64,000 bases of DNA from Kappaphycus alvarezii (taxonomy: Eukaryota > Rhodophyta > Florideophyceae > Gigartinales > Solieriaceae): positions 930,001 to 994,000 of the forward strand of contig NADL03000629.1 of assembly GCA_002205965.3 (NCBI GenBank), in the 5' to 3' direction. This document shows, piece by piece, positions 9,866 to 20,230 of this stretch. Made by a program: the position numbers and the translations under genes. Every line of letters begins with the position of its first letter. Position 1 is the first letter of the stretch. The notes beneath the pieces are model-generated. The model saw only the letters and a program-made list of their open reading frames with translations, made no database searches and was not told where the DNA came from.

Positions 9866-11665
9866 TTGAGAAATTGGCCATTGGGCCTATGGAAAGATAA
9901 ATGCAAGGGTAGTAAAAATTATCATAAAGGTTCATCATCTAAACTGGGAAATGCAGAAAATATCAAAGACAAAAATGGTTCTAGTTCTGTAACATTTCAT
10001 ATGGTAAAAACTGTGCTTGTTTCTCCGTCAAATGAGTTTTATCCAGGTCCCTTACTTGGTGATGAAGCACCGCATAATGGAACGGGAATTATTACATTAC
10101 GAGCACTTTCGGAATTTTTTCTACCGGAATGGAATATAATTCTGGATACGTTGTTACCTGGAACGGAATTGAAATCATCTGAATGAGAGGATCTGAGTTC
10201 TTATCATAAAAGGTTTAGATATAAAGACTTTTTACTTCATCAAGCATCTATACTTCCATCTCATATTATTTCTAGTGCATATAATACGGAAGAAAATAAG
10301 TTTCTCAGTACCTGTTCAAAAATTTATGTTTCAAAAATTCCTTCCGACTCGAATGTAGTATCCAGTCACGTTTTATACAAAATAATAACTTTTGTAGATG
10401 GAAAATATTATTTCAAGGTTCGAATTGCTCCGCATATAAATGAGGAAAAGGAGAAAAATAGTTTTAGAACTGATTCGGAATATTGTTCTTCAATAGCAAT
10501 TAGAATTCTCTTATCAATTGCTACAATTTTTAAATGGAATTTGTCAAACGTTTATGTCAAGTCTGCATTTTTACAATCTGGATCAGCATTACCAGATTTT
10601 TATGTGAGAATTCCTCGAGAATACTCCGAAACCCCCTTTCATTGGTTATTACTGTCTGCTTCATATGGTTTAGTCAACGCGAATGTAAAATGGAAAATAC
10701 ATTCAGATAATACATTCTTTGACCTAGGATTGAAATCGGTCGTTTATATACCCCAGTTATTTTTCATGAGTTCAAAAGGATCATTAGTTCTGCTTGTCGT
10801 TAAATTGGTCGATGATATAATTATTACTGGACCAAATTAAATTAAGAAGCAATTTATCCAAGATCTTAGAAAATTGTTTATGCTTGGTACAATCGTACAT
10901 AGTCCTGGATCTCTTAATTTCAATGGAGTTAAAATTATGCAGTTTGATGACTATAAAATTAATGTCTCAGCTGATGAAAAACAAAATAGACTGGAACCTC
11001 TTTCAATATCAACAAATCTTTGGAAGCAGCCTGATGAAGAAACGAACTCTTTTGAAAACTTCACTTTTAATTCTTTAAATGATTCAATTGTCAATTTGGG
11101 TATGGTTGCATCTCCAGTGTCTGCTTTTACAGCAAGTTATTTACAACAGAAAAGGTCAAATCCATTGGTTTGTGATTCAGCTATTCAATCCTCTATGCTT
11201 CGGAATTTAAAATAATTTTTGTTCTCGGAGCACATATCGGCACCCGGAAGTTTCTGGAAATTCCAATTTATCAGTTTTTTTCTGATGCAGAAAAACCAGC
11301 CGGTTCGAGAAATGAGCATATTGGATGTATTGGTGGATTTCTAATTGGCCCCTTAAATTGTAATTCAGTATATCATATATTTTACTGGCATTCACATCTA
11401 TCCCAGCGTCCTGTTAAATATATTGCATCTGGTGAAATATTGGCTGCTGTTGAAGATATCGAGGAAGGAAAATTTATAGCAGCAGCATACAGTACAATTC
11501 TCAATATCAATATTCCTCCTCATGTTGCTTTTGATTAAAAACATCTATTCAGCTCTCTATCTACTTGTCGTGTGCCTGAGGACAACTTTATTAGAGCGCA
11601 TGTTCAATTAATTCGATATAATTTCGAAACGAGCAAAAGCAAGAAAATGCCATGGGTACTTTGTT
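9866..11665 (+). pseudogene. CopC pol remnant (protease, reverse transcriptase, RNase H)
   Basis: In order: a protease-like GDEAPHNGTG (about 10,060), then the reverse transcriptase with SHVLYKIITF.DGKYYFKVRIAPH, IRILLSIATIFKWNLSNVYVKSAFLQSG (about 10,500-10,580), YVRIPREYSE, SASYGLV, and the catalytic region LLVVKLVDDIIITG (about 10,790-10,835). The RNase H tail has YIASGEILAAVEDIEEGK (about 11,420-11,470) and RAHVQLIRYNFET. KLVDD stands where most copia enzymes have YVDD. No integrase core is visible, so that segment is deleted. Stops at 10,183, 10,838, 11,213 and 11,536 kill it. Confidence 0.8.
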
Positions 11666-11814
11666 AAATTAACCCCTCCAACCCGCTCACAAAAAAAGTC
11701 CTGTACCTGACATTTTCAAGCTCACTTTTTTTGATGGGTGTGTACCTATGGATATGAGTAATATTTTATCTAGGGATTCATCTCAGTCAACAGGATAAAT
11801 TTAGCTCAAACTTT

Positions 11815-11828
11815 CAAAGGGGAAATGG
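11815..11828 (+). other. Polypurine tract of CopC
   Basis: AAAGGGGAAATGG sits directly before the TGTGAAAT start of the 3' LTR, the expected place for the plus-strand primer of reverse transcription. Confidence 0.7.
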
Positions 11829-12048
11829 TGTGAAATTTGAACAAATATTATAATCTCTATCCCGGTGTCCTACAGTGATGCTGAATTGTGGAGCAATATT
11901 TTTTATTGAGGCCCAAAATTTATATTTATTGTGAATCATCAAGGAATAACTTTATTTACTTTATATTGGCCCTATTTTATTCTGAATTCAGTGTGGAATA
12001 ATTTTTATGTCATACAGTTGGGTTTTCATATTATACAGGCTACAAGTA

Positions 12049-13370
12049 CAGAGAAAACTCGCATTTTAGTGACCCCTATTTGCAGCGGCGCGATTTAGTC
12101 TTTTAAGTCACTGTATTGAGGGTGTCCCAATAGTAACAAGTGACGTGTACACGTGTACCAATCCACAGACCGGCAGAATGAAGGTATCAATTCCCAATGA
12201 ACTATTTGCAGTTTGTAACAGTGTGTTAAATAACATGTCATGTATTGTACTGTATTACATAACCCACTCGTGGAACATATACTTGAATACGTGGACAAGC
12301 TTATGTTGCTTCCAGCGGAAGAACGCGGTACTTCTAAAATATGGCAAGCCGTTACTACCTATCATGCTGTATGTATGATGGCAAAGGCGTGGAATATGGT
12401 CCCTCAGTCAGTTGTTATTAATGGTTGGTTACAGTCGGTAATATTGGCCCCTTTTCAGCAGGATAAACTGAAATCTATTCGTGACGAGAATATCACAAAG
12501 GTGTAACCCTCTTTTAGGCCTCCACGTAGTTCCGCTCTAAGTACAGAAAAGGCTGTTTTTACGTTAAGGGCAAAAAATGCCAAAATGGAAGGTGAAGCGT
12601 GGCTCAAAACATTGGATGATGCTGCCATGAACTCGTTGATTGATCCAGATGAGAACTGTAATCGAAGGAATGAAGACAACATGAGGGAATGTATTAACGA
12701 TTTGGACACATTGGGTGACTTGGAGGTCATTGAAGGCTTTTCTGAGTTGGATATGGAGGCATTTCTGAGCGAAGAGGATGGATTGGACTGTTGCCAACCA
12801 GTAACAGAGGGAAATGCTGTGGATGTAGCCGTATAAGCGGCAATAGAGACGGATTCAGAAACGGTCCCTGCGCTTAATATATCAGGTGCGGAACCAGATA
12901 TAGAAAATGATGTGGAGCACCGCCAACCATCTATTACTAAGTTTCAGAGGGCAGCGGAGGCGTTTGCCCAGGAGCTCAAAATAATGGTTGCAGCCAATCA
13001 TGAGCTCCTGAAAGGATCAAGAGCAAACCTTGCTGGTTTTATTGACCTGTAAACTCAGAACGTGATGGACTATTGCAAGAAAACCTCTCGTCAAAGCAGA
13101 ATCAGTGAACTTTTTTAGTCCAATGAAGAGTAGAGAAATAAACTAAATCTGTTAAGTTTAATTAAAAAATAATGTTTTTTTGAGTGACCGTACATAAAAC
13201 GAGGGTCACTCTTCGGAAAAAGTCACTGTCATGGAATTGGTCACTATTAATATCCATTTGTGCACTCATAGATTTAAAACACACATGTCGCATGATATTG
13301 TAGGCCAAAAAGACACTCTACCGCAGATGGTCACTAATATGAGTGGTCACTAAAATGCGATTTTTCTCTG
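12049..13370 (+). mobile_element. pogo/Tigger-like DNA transposon with TA duplication, internally deleted
   Basis: Both ends are inverted copies: CAGAGAAAACTCGCATTTTA at 12,049 and, on the other strand, CAGAGAAAAATCGCATTTTA ending at 13,370, each followed by GTGACC. TA flanks both sides (12,047-12,048 and 13,371-13,372), the Tc1/mariner/pogo target. Further GTCAC or GTGAC motifs repeat near both ends. At 1.3 kb it holds only the C-terminal part of a transposase, so it could move only with help from a complete relative. Confidence 0.85.
12240..13050 (+). pseudogene. C-terminal remnant of pogo/Tigger-type transposase
   Basis: The frame at 12,240-12,506 includes IWQAVTTYHAVCMMAKAWN and VPQSVVINGWLQSVILAP, resembling the AW...V....I.NCW region after the DDE domain in pogo/Tigger/CENP-B-like proteins. 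After a frameshift, 12,550-12,836 reads WLKTLDDAAMNSLIDPDENC and an acidic tail. A stop at 12,834 is followed by more open sequence (SITKFQRAAEAFAQELKIMV) to about 13,050. The catalytic DDE part is absent. Terminal repeats and TA target support the family independently. Confidence 0.65.
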
Positions 13371-13704
13371 TATTTCATTTATGCTGTCAAAAATTTATTA
13401 TCTGGATGATTGCTTACCTGGAAAATACTACAATAATTAATGCTGAGCCTGAATCATATCTACCAAAATTATTGCACGGCTTACCTGATTTTTGTGGTAG
13501 GTTCACCCTGGTGTAGAGTATAAGTAGTCCTAGGTTGTAAGAAATAGTTTTTGCATCCTCGGGCCATCGAAATATTCCCCTCGATCAGCTGTTATTAAAT
13601 TTGGTTTTCTATTCATTATTCATTTCAAATCCAGCTGTGGCATTTATTTATTTAATGAAGTTGGAACTATTTTTTTTGAATCTACCTATCCCAATTATTT
13701 TGCA

Positions 13705-14118
13705 CTAATATCTTCATATTGATGACGCAACTGAGGAGCAAGTTAAGAATTTCAGGAGAAAGCAGAGATTGGCGAGTAACGTTATTACTAGTCCACCGAC
13801 AGATACACCATTGCGTATTTTCAGTTCAGCTGCTGGGACTACTTACAAGGTGATCGCAAAAGGTGACCAGCGCTAGATACCAAAGTCCAATGCTTCAAGG
13901 ATTGCATGCATGAGTGCTTTTTTGACTCTCCGCTACAGTAACACCATACAAGACATATATGATCACGTCGACAAGGTGGGAGGACTTCTTGAAAAACTCA
14001 TAGTGATTGGTTCTACTACTGATGAAGTGGTGGTAGATATTTATTTGTCGTACAATGTCGCACAGAGGCGTGCGGAGGGTATTCATAAATTAACTACAGA
14101 TGCGGGCGGCGGGTAGAA
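13705..14118 (+). pseudogene. CopD gag remnant
   Basis: It continues the frame interrupted at 8,307: YLHIDDATEEQVKNFRRKQ, NVITSPPTDTPLRIFSSAAG, then in another frame LRYSNTIQDIYDHVDKVGG, LLEKLIVIGSTTDEVVVDIY and the EGIHKLTTD block. Placement before a copia integrase and the general pattern suggest gag. A short piece of the same region is repeated at 916-1,025. Confidence 0.55.
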
Positions 14119-14121
14119 ACT

Positions 14122-14206
14122 TGTCTACGATATCTACGCTCCGGTACAAATTTACTGGATACCAACCCACATATCTACCACAGTAAATTAACCCCCCATT
14201 TACACA
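14122..14206 (+). repeat. Short repeat shared with the R2-like 3' end
   Basis: GATATCTACGCTCCGGTACA through CTACCACAGTAAATTAACCC matches 49,380-49,447 almost exactly; a looser match is at 49,688-49,755. At 49 kb the same sequence directly follows the R2-like endonuclease. The match goes on through ATTTACACAT past the presumed element end. Confidence 0.7.
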
Positions 14207-15129
14207 TCTACATGTGGACGTCAAAGGCCGTATTAATCCAGAGTCTCATTCAGGTCATCTGTTCTTTGTTGCCCTCACTGGTGAAAGATCTCGTCTCATT
14301 ATGAACTCCTCGCTGAAAGCTAAAGGAGATACTAGCCCATTTATACTTTCTGCAGTGCGCAAGACTAAACATCAGTCTGGACACTCTTTCAAATCATGCC
14401 ATTTTCATAGTGGTGGTAAGTTTCGGAAAGCAATAAGCTCACTTGATGATGACGGCGTGATTGTCTATCACACCACACCATACACACCATCCCTAATAAA
14501 TTAGCTGAACGCACAAATGGGATAATAATATCACCTTTCCTCACAGTTCTGGGTCAATCTAAACTCCCCGTTAAGAAATGGCGTGAGGCTGTTGAGTATG
14601 AGGCTCAGGCCAAGAAAATCGTTCCTCATTCAAAAAGAAGGAGATTCAGTATCCTATCATATTTGGAGAACATCCTCCTCATGTCAGGTACATCCGCCCT
14701 TTTGGCTGCCTTACCAGGTCCCATGAAATGTCAATTGGCCTGCTCTATTTTTGAAAGCGCCGTCAAGATTTAATTTTCTGTGCCATGTACAGGGAGGCTT
14801 TTATAAGATCCATACTGCTAATGGCAGTATCTTCCATACTACGCATATCAGCGTTGATGAGGAACATCTACCAGGCTATTGCGATACGGTGAATCGTGGA
14901 CAGTCTTATTGAATCCAATGCATTTGTGGAGACCGATCTGCTGGTCTACGGTAACAATGGTGCACTCGCTGACAAAAATGTTGACAGTGATAATCCTTCA
15001 GCTGGTCCTGCTTCTGTCAACCACCTTACCTATATCCCTGAGATCTCTACTAATCAAATTGTACAGAGTTTAATCGAAGGGTCGAAAAATGCTGCCGAAA
15101 ATTCAGGTCAACTAGAAGAAAGCGTGTAG
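14207..15129 (+). pseudogene. CopD integrase region, broken
   Basis: The frame at 14,207-14,504 reads HVDVKGRINPESHSGHLFFV, then SSLKAKGDTSPFILSAVRK, FHSGGKFRKAISSLDDDG and HTTPYTPSLIN-stop-LNAQMG. This is the copia integrase core pattern: Asp in DVKG, a second acidic site replaced by SGGKF, and the PYTP..N start of the Glu motif. GEHPPHVRYIRPFGC (about 14,665-14,712) matches the LR.FG block after the integrase. The rest (14,896-15,129) is acidic linker before RT; no RT follows. Many stops, inactive. Confidence 0.7.
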
Positions 15130-15418
15130 CAAGCGGAGTCCCGGAACATCCCCAAATAAATTCCTCGGTATTTGAATTATATTAATTGCTTGCTCACTCC
15201 ATTGCTGTCCACAGCGACGAAATCTGTTGCAGGGCACGGTTGAGTGTCTTGTGGAGACTTTTCTTGCTCTCCTTACTGAATCTCAAATCGAAAGAAAGGC
15301 TTAAGTAGTGTTGGAATTAAATGCTAACCGACAGGGAGGAGAGTACATTTGACTCTCGGGGAGAGTGCATGATTTTAATCGATAATGAATTGTGTAACGT
15401 ATCCACATTGCACTCATC
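15130..15418. other. No recognised feature
   Basis: Short junction between the CopD relic and the minus-strand chromodomain element; no match seen. Confidence 0.4.
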
Positions 15419-16522
15419 TTACAGCTGTAATGCAGAGGTTAGGCTGTTACACTCCCTCCTTCCTAAGGAGGAACGTGCGCGATCTACATTTTTCTGGTCA
15501 GGAAAGCTTGAGAGAAACTGGTGCAACAAATCTGGTATGTCTTCATGCATGTGTTGGAGGCGTTCCCCTGTTGGATCTTCATGGCTGAAACCTCTCCATA
15601 TTGCTTGCACTTCATACATTCGCTGTGAAGGATTGTATCTGGGATCCGAGAGCTTAGTGACCGTATTATAGTGAAGGTTTTTATTGTCGACAGTCATTTT
15701 TAGATCTTCGGTTTCTTAGAGAATAGAATCGTAATAGAACTTCAACCTGCTGCGGTGCAACAGCGCGAGTTGATTGTTAATAATGTCCCGGAGCTCAAAC
15801 AACCACTTAGAATGCGCACCTGTGACCTGAAAAGGGCCCGTCCAGTAAAATTGGAGCTTGTGGTCGTCGCTTGATTTGTTCTTCGCCACAAGAACGTAAT
15901 CTCCGACAGGAAAGTTTGATGAGTAAACGTGGGTTCGAGAATAATGGAGCTGGATAGCGGCGTTTCTAGCTTTTCCTCAACGCCAAGCCACATCTTTGTG
16001 CACTTCATCTAGGGCCACTAGCATGGTAGTTGTTGCTATCTTCCTTAGAGTTAGCGCTTCATCAACTGATGAGACGATCTTCGAAGACGACACCGTAAGT
16101 AGACTACTTACCCCCCCGTAAGAGGATTTTCTGCTAGCTACCATGTAAAAACGGTGACAGGTGCACAGTTTCCAAGATAGCTTCTAATGGCTTGGTTTAA
16201 AACAAACTGGATAGTTGGGAGCACGATAGGCCACTGTTTCTCCGCCAGTCGATATTCAGATAGTAGGACGCGACAAGTCCTGAGTAGCTATCGCCCAATC
16301 CTTTCAATCGTCCCATTTGATTTTGGGGCGTTCGGAGCGGTAAAAAGATGCTGCGCGTGGAGAGCATTATTTAGGATGTGCATTAAATGTTTTTTTAAAA
16401 TGCGATCCACGGTCGGAAATCCAAAGGGGAATGACACCAAATGCAGCGAACCATTTCGTAATGCCTGTCACTGCAGAAGATGCATCTGTAGCTGCAGTTG
16501 AGAGTAGCGACGCGTAGGAGGA
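15419..16522 (-). pseudogene. Ty3/gypsy integrase and chromodomain remnant
   Basis: Reading from 16,522 downward: DASSAVTGITKWF and WISDRGSHFKKTF (second catalytic Asp of the integrase core, about 16,400). Then the C-terminal module AAIQLHYSRTHVYSSNFPVG, DYVLVAKNKSSDDHKLQFYW and TGPFQVTG (the GPF/Y motif, about 15,830), and a chromodomain-like tail YEVQAIWRGFSHEDPTGERL followed by MHEDIPDLLHQFL (about 15,430-15,610). This order marks a chromovirus-type gypsy element, whose chromodomain guides insertion to marked chromatin. The core is cut at 16,522 by a CopC-type LTR; the rest of pol is missing. Confidence 0.8.
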
Positions 16523-17035
16523 TGCAAAATAATTGGGATAGGTAGATCCAAATGATAATAAATAGTTCCAACTTGAATAAATAAATAAATGCCGCAATTG
16601 GACTTAGAATGAATAATGAATAGAAAACCAAATTTAATGATAGGTGATCGAGGGGAATATTTCGAAAGCCCAAGGATGTAAAAATATTTGTAACAACCCA
16701 GACTACTTATACTCTACACCAGAGTGAACCTGCTACAAAAATCAGGTGAGCAGTTCAACAATTTTGGTAGATATAATTCAGGCTCAGCAATAATTATTGC
16801 AGTATTTTCCAGGTAAGCAATCATCCAGATAATAATTTTTTGGTAGCATAAATGCAATAATTATAGCCTGTATAATGTAAAAACCCAACTGTAGGACATA
16901 AAAATTAGCACACTGAATTCAGCATAAAATAGCGCCAGTGTATATAGACAAAATTCTCCTTTGATGATTCACAATAAATATAAATTGTGGTCGCAATAAA
17001 AAAAATTTCCACAATTCAGCATCACTGTAGGACAC
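16523..17035 (-). repeat. CopC-family LTR, 5' end missing
   Basis: Reverse complement of the CopC LTR, from TGCAAAATAATTGGG at 16,523 to the GTCCTACAGTGATGCTGAAT block, stopping about 35 bases short of the LTR start. It abuts the R2-like fragment at 17,036 and interrupts the chromodomain gypsy integrase. Confidence 0.85.
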
Positions 17036-18015
17036 GGCAAGTCATCAGATTTTGAGCTGCTTTCAGTGGACCTTAAAAATGCGTTCAATCTTTGCAGTCG
17101 TTCTGCTTTTCTCGAAGCGGTTCAAACGCATTATCCACAACTGCTGCGCTGGGTAATGTATTGTTACAACGATCCAGCACATTTGTGGACGGGTTTCGAC
17201 ACACTACGTAGTGTGATCGGTGTCCAGCAAGGCGACCCGCTCAGCGGCTTGCTCTTCGACATGGTTCTCCATAGGCTAACCTTGAGGATACAAGACATGC
17301 TGACGTTGTCGAACGGCGACAAAGAGGTCTAAGAGATATTTCTACAGCTGTGGTATCATGATGACGGCTACATAGTGGCCAAACATGCCTCTCTGTTGAA
17401 AGCTATCGCAATTCTGTCCTCTCCCGAGGCAACGCGCCTCGGTCTACACCTGGCACTTCCCAAGTACAAAATATGGTGGCCCACGGCTCCAGACGAGGTC
17501 GTCAACAAGTCTACAGCGAAGAAACTGCGGTGCTGAATGCGCCGATCGGCTCAAATGATTTCATGAGGCACTACTTCACCAACCACGTGCTCTCTCTGGA
17601 ACCCTTTATGCAGACCGTCACGGAACTTCAGGATACACAGGTCTCCTTCCAAATTTTAAGAAACTGCTTAGGGGTATGTAAGTTGGGCTATCTCCTACGG
17701 GTCGTGCCGCCATCGTGCACCATCGAAGGAGCCACCTATTTCGACAAGCTGATGGAACAGTCGATGAGGACTTTGGCAGGAGGCGTCCTCGATAGCACAG
17801 TTTTTCGGGAGCTGTAACTGCCACTCAAACAAATCGAGGAGAAAAAGCCTGCATTGGGAATCGGCCTTACATCAGCCAAAGACATCGTCGCCGCCGCCTC
17901 ACTCGCATCTAGCTCACACACAAACAAGCTAGGTGAGCGATGCCTGCCGTCTGCAGTGAGCGACTTGGCAACTTACGAGGAGGCCAAGAGGGCATTTACT
18001 CAATGGAATTCGCAT
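17036..18015 (+). pseudogene. R2-like reverse transcriptase fragment, copy 1
   Basis: The sequence starts inside the reverse transcriptase, consistent with 5' truncation, which is usual for non-LTR elements. It shows LLSVDLKNAFN (motif A), VIGVQQGDPLSGLLF (motif B), LWYHDDGYIVAKH (motif C) and LLRVVPPSCT of the thumb-side region. A stop at 17,330 (before EIFLQLWYH), a frameshift near 17,500 and a stop at 17,816 break it. Near 18,015 it runs into a second copy of the same protein region. The best relative in the window is 45.3-49.3 kb. Confidence 0.85.
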
Positions 18016-19195
18016 TAACTACCTCCTACGTGTAGTTCCCCCTCATTCTACTGCTAAAGGGGCTGAGGAATTCGATTCCTCTGTTGAGGCTACACTGCGG
18101 GAGTTGATGGGCGGAGTTCTGGACAGCAGTACTTTCCGGGAATTGCAACTCCCTGTGGCGCCCTTCGGCCCCCTCAAGCCAACTTTTGGCATTGGGCTTC
18201 GCTCTGCGAAGCTCAGTGCGGCGGCTGCGTTCCTTTCCTCCGTGTCCCTCACGCGTGCCCTTTGCTCTACCCTTCTGGCTGTGCTACCGAACACCGCTCT
18301 TCATTCATACAAATCCGCAGTTCGGGCGCACGACGACTGGAAGACTCAAGTGGCACCCGAGAATGTGGTCTATTTCACGGCTATCGACTCAGTGCAGAGG
18401 TTTGGGCAGGGGCAACTCGTCCGCCCAGTTGAGTAAAAGGCCTTTGATGACATACCGAAGGGAGATGAGAGGACTGTTGCATTCCGAGCCTCGTTGTCAG
18501 TGGAGGGTTGCAAGGACGGGCTGTCATGCCAGCCGGCTCCAGGGTTGGGTACCTACATCCCGGACCGCAATTACAAGACGTGGTTGCAGTTCTATTGCAG
18601 GGTGCCACTGTTTCCTCCAGCTTCGAAATGCCACAAAGGGGTATGCACGACCCTCATGGATCAGTATGGTGACCACGCGCTGTGCTGTGCCTATGGATCC
18701 ACACGCGGGTGGCGGCATGACTCCCAGACACGTTTTGTTTGCTGCAGATCTCTCCAAAGCTGCCCGACACCCTGTCCTCGAGCGGCCACAACCCGGCCAT
18801 GTAGTTCGCCCGGACATCAAGGCGCTTGGAGAGAACGGGGGCACGGACTATTATGACGTAACCGTTATCCATCCCCTCACCCCCGCCCGCCTTCCCTCCC
18901 TGGCGCGATGCCCACTCAAGCCCTTAACCATGCTCGCCTGGGCAAGGACACTCGCTTTGCCGAGTTAATACGTTCCAAGGGTCCTGGGCATCGCTTCATT
19001 GCGCTTCCACTCTCCACGTTGGGGGGCTGGCGCCCTTCCGCTCGGGACTTCGCCAACCGGGTTGCGACTGGTATTGCCGCACGGGCAGCCATTCCGATTG
19101 CTGATGCGCAGCGAACATTTTTCGCTCGTCACGCGGCGAGACTCGTCCAAAATAACGCCAGTTGTTTGTTGGAAGGAGTTTTGAGCGACACTTAG
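18016..19195 (+). pseudogene. R2-like element fragment, copy 2: post-RT region and endonuclease
   Basis: It begins with YLLRVVPPHSTAKGAEEF, a region copy 1 already contains, so it is a separate element. After GGVLDSSTFRELQLP and a stop at 18,434 come LSVEGCKDGLSC and PDRNYKTWLQFYCR, then the zinc cluster CHKGVC...DQYGDHALCC and the endonuclease core VRPDIKALG..GGTDYYDVTVIHPL (about 18,800-18,880; Asp of RPD and DVT). The C-terminus ends VLSDT at 19,195. Several frame changes. With copy 3 (36.3 kb) and copy 4 (53.1 kb) it forms a subfamily distinct from the 45-kb element. Confidence 0.85.
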
Positions 19196-19231
19196 GCCGC
19201 AACTTGAAATTGTGTATACAGTGTATTCCAA

Positions 19232-19245
19232 AGAACCTCCGTTCT
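19232..19245 (+). other. Small hairpin in the R2-like 3' untranslated region
   Basis: AGAAC-CTCC-GTTCT, 36 bases after the stop codon. The copy at 53 kb has GAGAAC-TTCT-GTTCTC at a similar distance from its stop. Confidence 0.45.
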
Positions 19246-19308
19246 GAGGGTATGTACAGTAAGTGATTACCCTTTTTACAGTAGTCCTAGTCTGCGATTG
19301 CTCTTAGC

Positions 19309-19415
19309 AGGAAAAATACGTATACCAACCCATTCAAGTAAACCCAATTTAACCCAATCATTCCCCTTGTGGGACACCGGATAGAGATTAAAGTATTTGG
19401 TCAATTTTCACAGAG
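19309..19415 (-). repeat. Fragment of a copia-type LTR start, distantly like CopC
   Basis: The reverse complement begins TGTGAAAATTGACCAAATAC, then TTTAATCTCTATCCGGTGTCC, resembling the first 45 bases of the CopC LTR. After that the similarity ends. Confidence 0.5.
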
Positions 19416-19504
19416 AATGCATTTTCCTTAAGCATTAGATCATATGAGAATTCTGTATCGCTATATCCCATAAAAACGAAGTCAAAAGTGAAAGATTTCG
19501 TTAG

Positions 19505-19700
19505 GCTTTGATGTGCGCAAATTCGCACACGAAAAAAATCTATATGAGGACCATGATTGTATACAGTATCGGAATTGGGAAGATATTTTTACAGTTTTTG
19601 AATTTGCAAGATATTTTTATTTTGGGTGAGTGTGGCAAATTCATCGGTTGATTTTTTATTTTAGGACACGCTGTCATAGTAGATGTCAGTACAGTTCCAG
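19505..19700 (+). repeat. 5' flank of the acidic gene, gene itself missing
   Basis: Matches 26,871-27,060 and the reverse complement of 52,500-52,690: GATGTGCGCAAA..., ACAGTATCGGAATT, ATTTTTACAGTTT.TGAATT and GGCAAATTCATCGG. In the other two copies the acidic gene follows; here a GypA LTR follows within about 100 bases, so the gene was probably lost. Confidence 0.65.
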
Positions 19701-19794
19701 GTTGTGGGTGATACTACGAGTGACTCTGAAAGGTCTATATAATGGCCACATCAATTCCCGCCCCTGGCCGATGGATATCTGGCATGGGTATGGC

Positions 19795-20230
19795 AACTAG
19801 ATATGTACGTTGAGGAAATATCTTCTAATAGTCCCTCTGGGTCACACGATTCCCGTGAATGCATTTTACGGTTATTAGTATGTTTGTTTGAGACTTTTAG
19901 GGTAGCCAAAAGTCTATACAAGCCGAGCAAACTGCTTCCTTTAGTGGAGGTGAGGCAAGTTGGCAGACAACTTCAAGCCCAGTCCCAAATAGCTAGGAAG
20001 TTGAGAGTCAACTTCAGACCCAAGAAGAATTTATTTTACGCTAGTCACTAAGCATAGGTGGTAGACCCTGCCCTTCCATACTTGCTTGTAGCCCATTCAA
20101 CTGTCTTCCTTATCCACTCCTTTCTCTTCGTTCAACTATACCACGGTAGCACTTTTGTCGCTTGCAACACCTCCTTCTTGTGGGTTAATTGGTTCTGAGG
20201 ATCTCTTCCCCTGCTGATTTATCCCTAACA
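19795..20230 (+). repeat. GypA-family LTR
   Basis: AGGGTAGCCAAAAGTCTATA, the GGCAGACAACTTCAAG block, TTACGCTAGTCAC, and TCAACTATACCACGGTAGCAC, ending TTTATCCCTAACA at 20,230. It is closest to the LTR at 51,520-51,950. The start is approximate. Confidence 0.75.

Larger units (their letters stand above)
8313..13704 (+). mobile_element. CopC: Ty1/copia-type LTR retrotransposon with CTAAT target duplication
   Basis: The 5' LTR (8,313-8,867) and 3' LTR (11,829-12,048 plus 13,371-13,704) enclose a decayed gag-pol of about 3 kb. CTAAT at 8,308-8,312 is repeated at 13,705-13,709, directly outside both ends, which is the 5-bp duplication expected of copia integrase. The LTRs have matching lengths (about 555 and 552 bases) once the nested pogo-like element is taken out. 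LTR ends are TATGAAAA (5' copy, from TGTGAAAT) and TTTTGCA. The interior is too short for an intact element and has many stops. Confidence 0.85.
11829..13704 (+). repeat. 3' LTR of CopC, split by a pogo-like transposon
   Basis: The LTR runs 11,829-12,048, breaks at AAGTA, and resumes at 13,371 with TATTTCATTTATGCTG. The unbroken copies read AAGTATTGCATTTATGCTGC across the same point, which shows the insertion and its TA duplication. Confidence 0.85.
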
